From positions 33,918,869-33,982,868 of the forward strand of contig JASEVX010000005.1 in the NCBI GenBank assembly GCA_031761405.1: a stretch of DNA of 64,000 nt, given 5' to 3'. The notes beneath the pieces are model-generated. The model saw only the letters and a program-made list of their open reading frames with translations. It did no database searches and was not told where the DNA came from. Of this stretch, positions 56,413-64,000 are shown in pieces. The DNA is from Serripes groenlandicus (Eukaryota > Mollusca > Bivalvia > Cardiida > Cardiidae). Position 1 is the first letter of the stretch. The number at the start of each line of letters is the position of its first letter. The translations under genes and the position numbers were made by a program.

Positions 56413-57028
56413 AAAAGACTGTATATTTTATATCCTGAATTTCTACTTTAAAAGCGGCCGCACTTTACCACTAAACGAACAAAACGGTTTGTAAAGTTGA
56501 AAAGTGATAGTTCCTTTCTCACACCAGGATTTTCGTTTTGAGGCAATGAATAACAGTTAGCAATGTTGATGCCGTCTGTATATAATACCAGTTGAATAGA
56601 ACTACAGTTATTATCTCATCATACAGTTGTAGGTTTTATAATCAGAAGATACAGCTATGACACACTATTTATTGTAGGCGGATAGTGGAGGTTCTGGTGA
56701 GACTGTCGATATATACAGGCTCACGTGAGTTTTCACACTTGGCTCACGACGAAACGAGATTCCATATTTCCCGACGTGGCTGACATACACGAACACATGA
56801 TTACATTCCATGGACGTTACATGACACTGTACAAAACAAGAGCAACTTCACACCAAATCTGAATGCACAAACAATTTCCTCAATCATGCAAATAACAATT
56901 CAAGGAATCTGCAGAATCCAATTGGTTTATAGCTGGCGAAGTTTGGGACGGGTCATCCTGGCTTCGCGGCGGAAACGAGGCTTTATCCTGGCATAGCCTA
57001 TTGCTTAAATTAGAAATGATCAGCGTTA

Positions 57029-57085
57029 TTTCGCCGTGATTTAACAGAACTACTGTCGAACACGGAATAAACGGCAATAAAACTA
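57029..57085 (+). mobile_element. Degenerate SINE 3' domain
   Basis: TTTCGCCGTGATTTAACAGA then ACTACTGTCGAACACGG and AATAAACGGCAATAAA follow the order of the conserved 3' domain with several changes. Confidence 0.45.
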
Positions 57086-57630
57086 ATATCTACGAATTTT
57101 ATATATTTTTTGTTTTTCCAAATGTATTTTTTTTTCTTTTTCCAAACCTGCAACAAATGATAGCTTTCTTCGTGTAATGCTACGAGTGAATACTCCTTTC
57201 GTTGTTTTGAAACGTTTGCTACAATTGTAAAGGAAATCGTCTCACATCGATATTATGTAAAACAACTAAATAAGATCACTTTTTGTAGACTTGCGTTAAT
57301 CTTTTTCCCGCCTTATACCATCAACAGTCACGCAACCTAGTTACGTTTTTTGTCTTAAAGTATAGCACCTTTCGAGTCAGAGAATGAGTTGTATCAGTCG
57401 TTCATGACACTACACCGTCTTTATAAGTAACGGCCGGTCATTCTTCTCAGTGAAGCCAACATAATCGACCACCATTTCCGTGTGAAACAAGTCAATAATC
57501 AAACGTCCTATTGAGTCATCTATGACATTGTTTGCACGAAATCCGGGGTATATTTAGGAATGCTTTCAGATATACCTACATGTAACGTAGTATTCGCTAG
57601 GGCTTGTGTTTTTCTCAACACTTCTAGAAC
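57086..57630. other. No gene seen
   Basis: AT-rich, nothing recognised. Confidence 0.4.
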
Positions 57631-57822
57631 GGCCTGTTACAACATCTGCTGCAGACGACTTAAAACATCAAGGTAAAGATATGTAAAATCTATTTAAATG
57701 AGCATTACTTATTGAATATAGTTGAACATATTTTGAACAACTTCTACTTTTTGCACAATATTTTCCAATGACGTCTGATCTAGATGCGTTAAATGTGTCC
57801 ATAGGCGGGAAAAGGTTACGGT
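57631..57822. mobile_element. Family A MITE relic
   Basis: CATCTGCTGCAGACGACTTA at the left, ATTTTCCAATGACGTCTGAT and ATAGGCGGGAAAAGGTTA at the right. The core is mostly lost. Confidence 0.6.
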
Positions 57823-59616
57823 AACAAAGGTAACTTTGTAACCTCTCTGTAGGTTGGTTATTACGTAAAATCCTTAACGAAACTGTAACATAAACAGACG
57901 TAAAACTGCCTTATGTATAACACTCTACTACGGAAAGTGCTATTCCACTTTCTTACAACCTCATAACACATTTGTTTAAGCTTGCGTTGTTTGTTAATGT
58001 CATTGGCAATATAACTTATTGTTGAATACTATTAGAACATACACACTCACACACAAACGTGTGTTCTGGAATTAAACTTTGCTTTGACTGTTGTTGATTT
58101 AACTTCCTGTCCTGTCCTCGGTTTCGGTTTGAGGACGTATCTTAGCTAACATTTGATACTAGGAAGCGGTTGTGTAAAACGTGTCTTTCACTTTATAAGT
58201 AGATGACACGCAGTTATATTTATCAGGCATTCAATGTAACAGTAATCGGAGATATAGTAAATCGATTGATAAACTATTGATCTGTTACTATATTTAGTGA
58301 AAACGTCTTGAAATCGTTTTATTACAATAACTATTTTATGATCGTGATCCAATCCGTGCATCATCGATTTCTTTTTTTCAAAATGTTTTGTATTTCTAAT
58401 CAATAATTCCTTGTTTTCCCCCTGATAAATGAGAAGTATATCTGTTTGTGAGTGTGTAGGGTTAGGCGATTAAGGTTGGGAGGGGCTGGGTTAGTCCACA
58501 CAGAGTTCAAGAGGCAAATATCATAGCTCGTACAGGAGTTTTAGAAGTCGGGGAAATGACATTATAGTTTAACATATTTACTGATATTAAATACATTTGT
58601 CCTATGAAAATCAATAAATTCGACAGAATATCAAGACATTAATCGGACATCACAAAATAGTCAATCCATGCAAACACTATCCTGTAGATAGTCCGCAACA
58701 TAGACACATGCAATCTGCAACTCATATGTATGTGGAAGATTAGAAGCAACATATAGAAAACACGAACTAGATGTACAGCTTTTTAAAAAAAAACAGACAA
58801 TATGTCATAGTGCCTTTTTCTCATTGTGTACAGAATATGTGTCGACGTCTAGGACAAATCACCGCCTAATGTGAAATGGTAATTGCTTTATTTCTTTAAA
58901 TAATTTAGCATTTTCATACAGAGATGTCTTTATCAGGGACACGTTTAATTAAATCGTCTCAAAGGCAATGGACTTGATGCACTTTGCGGGTTGATAGAGA
59001 CGGAGGTCATGGGTCTACATCACATTGATCTTAACTATGGAAATTTCTTGGCTTATTTGATGTTTTCTGTAAAGATTAAAATGGTTCGAGACAACATGCC
59101 ATTAAATCAAACCCAAATCAAAATCTGAGTGTTTTTTTTTTTTTTTTTCGAGTATGCACTTAAACGAATTCAGCGATATCACGTGCGATTTGTTATATTG
59201 TAGGATTCTTGCACTCGATGGAATGTATTTTCCAATAAATTCGAAGAGATTGTAAAATTGTTTGCAAACTAAGATAGATTGTCTCTCAATTTCCTTCAGT
59301 TGAATGCAATGAAGATATATCGCTGTAAAATTAATCTTTGGCTTAATAGAAAAGCCATGAATATATATAATAACTAGATACGCAGTGGTTACTCGGGAAA
59401 CCTAACCATATGATATGTAATGCAAGTGCTTATCCAAATATGTTAAAACACCCATGCTATATGATATATATACGAACTCTTTGCCATAAGCTCCATGAAT
59501 TATTCCATTATTGGTGGATAACGATTCAGTTCATGACATAAATTGACACTGGGTTTAAGTCAAATTGCCGATTACTATGGGTACAGCCCAGATGTAGTTA
59601 CAAAACTTAACATATC
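57823..59616. other. No gene seen
   Basis: 1.8 kb, the longest stretch without a recognised element. A poly-T run of about 22 lies at 59128-59149. Confidence 0.45.
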
Positions 59617-59847
59617 TTAAACCTTTCCAACGTACAAACAAATGCAACGTATCTGTAACAGAAATCGTTTGAAAAAAGTGTGGAAAAAGGAGAAATTGCT
59701 CACTCAAGGTATACAAGCTCTTCATTGACCGTAATGTTATAAACTCCTAGACTAATTAAATTCACATGTATCGCGAGTTTTCATAGTTACGCGTAGATGG
59801 TTTCAAAGTCGTTCGCTGCAGAATCGTTGTATGTGGAACAAGGTTAA
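59617..59847. mobile_element. Family A MITE, full copy
   Basis: TTAAACCTTTCCAACGTACA to TTGTATGTGGAACAAGGTTA and A. The core hairpin is degraded. Confidence 0.75.
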
Positions 59848-60109
59848 TGTATCCATTGCCGTATTTGTTACTGGGTAACTTTTCCAATTAGTTCCGATTG
59901 CGAAATAGCGTGATTCTGTGTTTCTTTCCTTGATTTAATAAGTCCTGTGTGACATTTGCTGATACATTGAACTTCGTGGCTATTAGTTAAACATAGCAGT
60001 AGAACAAGAAAATAGTAGTCTGTGAAAATATTATATGGAGAGCTCGGTAGTAATCCTTAAATCAAATTACAGCATTTTAAGGGATTGGTGGATTTACTTT
60101 CAAGTTATA

Positions 60110-60650
60110 CAAGATATTTATTTCGCAATTTAGGCCACCGGCCCATTATACAACATAATGTATAAGTATTTACAACAGGGAGTGATGAAATACATTTGAA
60201 GCTGAACAATAATTAAGATATTGAAAGAGTCTAACTTCTTAGTTTGAATGCGCTCTGAATGAATTGTGCAGTATTCTATACTTCAGACTGGATTTTGTAT
60301 TTAATATTGCATACAGTTTGTCGAGAGTCTTGTTGTTTATCCAGGATACGTTACAATAAATGTCTCTTAAATCGTCATATGTAGGACATTCGTAAAAGAA
60401 GTGAAACTCATCTTCAATTATGTACATATTTTTATCAAGACATAAAGGGCAAAAACGGTAATTTCTTGCAATCGATAGGTGTCTACCTCTCTCTACCATA
60501 AGGTCATGGTGAGAGCATCTAAAGTTACTATATATCCTGCGTAAGGAGAAAGTTAAATATGAATTTAAATATAGCTCTGGGTTTAATAATGACTCGTAAC
60601 CTAACGAAGCAGCTTTGCGTTCGGTGGAACATTGTGGTAGCTCCTGGTGT
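60110..60650 (-). pseudogene. CR1-like LINE C-terminal coding remnant and 3' UTR, minus strand
   Basis: The open minus frame is recognisable from about 60635 to the stop at 60239: AASLGYESLLNPELYLNSYL, RIYSNFRCSHHDLMVERGRH, RFCPLCLDKNMYIIEDEFHF, ECPTYDDLRDIYC. CPLC-x(5-8)-IEDE-x-H-F-x-x-x-C-P-x-Y is the Cys/His C-terminal motif of CR1/L2-type LINEs and is complete here. The 3' UTR (60110-60238) includes GGCCACCGGCCCATTA. It is the best-preserved LINE coding piece, at about 135 codons, but reverse transcriptase is absent and the 5' side ends within about 400 bp. Confidence 0.75.
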
Positions 60651-60905
60651 TCAATTTACCAATCAAATTATAGCTACTGAAGTAGCTGTAATTTGCTACG
60701 TGTATTGGCACCATTGAGCTATACAACTGAAGTGCAATCAGATAATCGTTGTGGTATATACATACTGTATGCTTGTTTGCCACTTATTATATATCATTTG
60801 ATAGAATCAACCTTACACGAAGCCATTTTTAATCTGATCTCTTGGTTACATTTAAGATAATTACTACATTATATAAATATAGTGTGTTAGACATCTTACT
60901 CCGAC

Positions 60906-62191
60906 CACAGGTGCCCGGCGCAAAAGACCCTTTAAACTTGAAAAAAATGGTTTTAGAAAAAAAAAAAAAATTATATGTTAATAACATTATAAAGGTATTT
61001 TACTTCCTTGGCAAATCAACGGATTTTTTTACATATGCCGTTTGTTGAATGCTTCTAGCAAAGTCAATTTTCGACCGATTTTTACAAATAATATATTAAT
61101 CGACGCGGAATTGATTTCTCTCAGCTAAATAAACACTAATATGGTAACAACTTTTCTATTTATCAAGATACGAGAGACGGATCATGCAAACCTTTTCTCT
61201 CGTAGACGATCTGACTCTGAATTCATCGATACGTTTATTAGTGAAATGCAACACATATCACGTTTCATAGAACAAAATCAACGTATGCATATGCATTATA
61301 ATACTCTATAACACTTACGTCCGGCTATTGACTTTTGTTACAACCTTAATCAATGATATCGGCAATTATCTGCAGCGGTTACTTTCGCTATAAAGAAGGC
61401 GGCCATTCAAATCGGTGACACGGAAGTCCTTTCTGAAGAAATTGTATTGGTTCCCTGCTTTAAATTTAGGTAAGTACACGAACGGAAACCAGTCCCCGAA
61501 AGAATTAATATGTTTCCGCTTTAGTTTTTCCTCCACATACAGAACGGGCTCAAGTTTCCCGCCGATCTGTCAATGCGTTGACAGTATAAACAAACCGCAA
61601 TGTTTACATGGAGCGGTTTCCGTTCGTGTACTTACCTAAATGTAAAACCAGGTACCAATAGAATTTCACAAGAAACGACTTCCGGGTCACCAATTTGAAT
61701 GGCTGTCTTCATCCGAGCGAAAGTAACCGCTGCAGATAATTGCCGATATCATTGATTAAGGTTGTAACAAAAGAAAATAGCCGGACGTAAGTGTTATAGA
61801 ATATTATTATGCATATGCATAAGTTGATTTTGTTCTATGAAACCTGATATTTGTTGCATTTCACTGATAGACGTATCTGATGAATTCAGAGTCAGATCGT
61901 CTACGAGAGAAAAAGTTTGCATGATCCGTCTCTCGTATCTTGATAAATAGAAAAGTTGTTACCATATTATTGTTTATATAGCTGAAAGAAATCAATTCCG
62001 CGTCGATTAATATATTATTTGTAAAAATCGGTCGAAAATTCACTTTGCTAGAAGCATTGAACAATCGACATATGTAAACAATCCATCGAAGTTGAATACC
62101 TTTATAATGTTATTAATATATAAAAATTTTTTTTTTTTCTAAAACCAGTTTTTTTTCATTTTTAAAGGGTCTTTTGCGCCGGGCACCTGTG
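60906..62191. mobile_element. Giant hairpin DNA transposon with perfect 8-bp target duplication
   Basis: Left arm 60906-61490 and right arm 61615-62191 are inverted repeats of about 580 bp, separated by 124 bp. Termini are CACAGGTGCCCGGCGC and its exact complement. The arms match through AAAAGACCCTTTAAA, ATATTAATCGACGCGGAATT, GAGAGACGGATCATGCAAA, TGATATCGGCAATTATCTGC and TAGGTAAGTACACGAACGG, interrupted by small indels. ACTCCGAC is duplicated at 60898-60905 and 62192-62199. No transposase is present. The 8-bp duplication allows hAT, P or a MULE-like foldback. CA...TG ends do not decide between them. Confidence 0.92.
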
Positions 62192-62571
62192 ACTCCGACA
62201 AGTCAATGTGTTCCATGTGATAAGAACATGTATCATATTCTCTATGTAGTGTGCCCACTGATATATGTATGACAAGGTGACCGGCGTGTATACTGTCTGC
62301 ATGCGCACAACCCTTCTTGAATACTCCGGAGGGCGTAACAACCTGACAAAAACAATTATATGATGTGATGATAATTGCCAATCATTTTAAAGCATCCGGT
62401 AGAAGGTAAAATCTCGATCGATGCGGTCTAAATTGTTTCCGGATGCAAATATTAATTGTCTCCTATCAGCATTAACTCTAAATCAACGTTGATTGTTAAT
62501 AGTTTGATGCTAGATAAACGATAAGTGCTTGACAAGTGGGAAATTTTACGAGTTATATTCCACGGTATATC

Positions 62572-62800
62572 TTAACCCTTTCCCACATACAACAAATTTG
62601 CAGCAGACGACTTTGAAAACATATTGACAACAACCTAAATAATCTCCATAACAAATAGCTTAATTGTTAAATAAAGTTGAAAACCTTGTGGCCAAAGGTG
62701 AAATTGCTCATCATAAGCAATTTCACCTTTGGCCACAATGTTTTCAAAAGTCGTTTGCTGCTTTTGCGTCAAAATGCGTCTGCAGGTGGGAAAGGGTTAA
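62572..62800. mobile_element. Family A MITE, full copy, CTGCAGG subfamily
   Basis: TTAACCCTTTCCCACATACA to TCTGCAGGTGGGAAAGGGTT then AA. The core hairpin (GGCCAAAGGTGAAATTGCTC / AGCAATTTCACCTTTGGCC) is nearly perfect. The copy at 63536-63695 is its shortened duplicate. Confidence 0.9.
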
Positions 62801-62880
62801 TTAAATGAAAGTTTTAGTAAATGACTGTTTTGTGATTTATTGAGAACATACAGTAAAACAAACCCCGGTGAACTACCAGT
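62801..62880. repeat. Flank duplicated with the family A element
   Basis: TTAAATGAAAGTTTTAGTAA onward matches 63696-63775, so the MITE was copied together with at least 70 bp of downstream sequence. Confidence 0.8.
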
Positions 62881-62899
62881 CAGTTGGAAACAGTTAAAA

Positions 62900-63110
62900 A
62901 CGAATTATCATGCGTCTGCAGGAAACGACTTTGAAAACATAGTGACGAATGAAGAACTTGCTTATCACGAGCGTGTTTTCCCTTTGTCACAATGTTTTTA
63001 TCAACTCGATTAACTAATTAACTTCTATTCATAGATATTTTCAATGATGATTGCTACATGCTGTTCAAAGTCGTCTGCTATAGTTTTGTTTTTATGATGG
63101 AAACGCTTAA
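62900..63110. mobile_element. Family A MITE, decayed
   Basis: CGTCTGCAGGAAACGACTTT, ATAGTGACGAATGAAGAACT, TTTGTCACAATGTTTTTATC and AAAGTCGTCTGCTATAGTTT. The end is ATGATGGAAACGCTTAA. Confidence 0.65.
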
Positions 63111-63239
63111 GCAATATCGCCGTGTCACGGGTATGTACAACAGTATATAAACAGACGCACATGTCACATGTATATTTCAACGTAATGTCTAGAGAGGAAG
63201 GTCGTCCTGCGATTCTGTGTCTTATTGATACTCCTCCTT

Positions 63240-63452
63240 GACAATTCTGCAGCAGACGACTTTAAACATATATTTTTAAAAAAAATGGAAAATCTCCATA
63301 ATTGAATGGATAACCTATGACTAAAAGTGGAAAACATTGTGTCAAAAGGAGAAATTGCTCGTATTGAGCAATTTCTTCTTTTGTCACTATGTTTTCAAGA
63401 AGCCGTCTGCTGCATAGGCGTCGGAAAGCGTCTATATGAGGGAAAGAGTTAA
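63240..63452. mobile_element. Family A MITE, CTCATA/TATGAG subfamily
   Basis: CTGCAGCAGACGACTTTAAA at the left, core GTCAAAAGGAGAAATTGCTC / GAGCAATTTCTTCTTTTGTC, right end TATATGAGGGAAAGAGTTAA. Its internal ATTGAATGGATAACCTATGA is the source type of the spacer at 5349-5387. Confidence 0.8.
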
Positions 63453-63695
63453 CATTCACCCACATACAACATGACTTCAGCAGACGACTTCGAAAATCAG
63501 CATGCAACAAAATAGGATACACGTGCATCTCTATGAATGCAGCAGACGACTTTGAAAACATATTGACAAAAACCTTAACATCTCCATAAAAGATAGCTTA
63601 ATTGTTAAATAAAGTTGGAAACCTTTGGCCACAAGGTTTTTAAAAGTCGTTTGCTGCCTTTGTGTCAAAACGCGTCTGCAGGTGGGAAAGGGTTA
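63449..63695. mobile_element. Nested family A copies
   Basis: TTAACATTCACCCACATACA starts a second copy sharing TTAA with the previous one. Two left arms (63478 and 63540, each with CAGCAGACGACTT) precede a single right end, GGTGGGAAAGGGTTAA. The inner part duplicates 62590-62800 with the core hairpin deleted. Confidence 0.75.
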
Positions 63696-64000
63696 ATTAA
63701 ATGAAAGTTTTAGTAAATGAATATTTTGTGATTTATTAAGAACATAAAGTAAAACATACCCTGTTAAACCACAATATAGGATATACGTGCATCTCTATAA
63801 ATGAAAGTACCATTACTGAATACAGTTAAAAATAGTGTAGACAATTGAAGACATTTCTCATGGCGATGTGGGTGTGTCAAACGCGTCTCATAGCTCGAAA
63901 GGGTTAAAGTTAGAGTTACATTGGCATAACACTTGTGGGATTACACTTTCACGTGTTTTTTGTCAGAATATGCACATAAGGACCCGATCTCATTTAATCA
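63696..64000. other. Duplicated flank and a further family A relic
   Basis: 63696-63775 duplicates 62801-62880. At 63830-63906 GACATTTCTCATGGCGATGT and AGCTCGAAAGGGTTAA look like a worn family A right end. The remainder shows nothing. Confidence 0.5.

Noticed and set aside
61415..61639. 74-codon plus frame across the centre of the giant hairpin
   Set aside because: It spans arm and loop, and is too short and featureless for a transposase.

Overview
This window looks like gene-free, repeat-saturated DNA from an animal nuclear genome, most likely a bivalve mollusc. The reasons are the AT-rich background, many tRNA-headed SINEs ending in a conserved 3' domain and an (AATC)n tail as in molluscs, degraded CR1-like LINE 3' ends, and several families of short palindromic DNA transposons. 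The GC-rich palindromic family (C below) reminds me of repeats in Dreissena, but that is memory only and the species is not established. I found no bacterial-style operons, rRNA, functional tRNA genes, CRISPR arrays or intact host genes. Almost every open frame longer than 60 codons lies in a repeat or shows no domain I recognise. If host exons exist here they are short and I could not identify them.

Repeat families, with labels used below. Family A: TTAA-flanked elements of about 200-230 bp with ends CCCTTTCCCACATA and a central hairpin, about 25 full or partial copies. Family B: 300-440 bp, ends TTAAAGGTGCTGAAC. Family C: about 265 bp, GC-rich, ends TATGAGCCG/CGGCTCATA, about 14 copies. Family D: about 250 bp, ends CGAGGGCTTGGCGTGAAACG, 3 copies. 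Family F: about 215 bp, TTAA-flanked, ends CTCTTTCAGCGCC, about 6 copies. Family G: about 200-260 bp, 3 copies, class unknown. SINE groups: S1 (conserved mollusc-type 3' domain, AATC tail), S2 (tail AAATAAATATGTTTAAACT), S3 (head with CGGCCGGGTC).

Layout. 0-4.7 kb: F, C, A and S3 copies, then a 299-bp inverted-repeat element. 4.7-8.6 kb: A/B chimeras in tandem, then three blocks of an 80-bp satellite whose spacers hold a Crypton-type recombinase fragment and two strong hairpins, then an A copy hit by an S2 SINE with target duplication. 9.2-10.1 kb: candidate 830-bp solo LTR. 10-20 kb: four head-to-tail pair duplications and a 39-bp minisatellite. 20.3-20.7 kb: decayed Tc1-like transposase. 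21-36 kb: dense A, B, C, D and SINE copies plus a minus-strand LINE end. 36-54 kb: sparser, with LINE remnants, a 99-bp tandem repeat, and C, D and F copies. 54.8-55.1 kb: complete S1 SINE with a 13-bp target duplication. 60.1-60.7 kb: LINE C-terminal coding remnant. 60.9-62.2 kb: a 1286-bp giant hairpin transposon with a perfect 8-bp target duplication. 62.5-64 kb: duplicated and nested family A copies.

Nothing here works as a pathway. The content is a layered record of non-autonomous transposons, their autonomous relatives (Crypton, Tc1, LINE, LTR) present only as fragments, and local tandem duplication. The most unusual items are the giant hairpin element, the satellite/Crypton composite and the shared hairpin core of families A and D.
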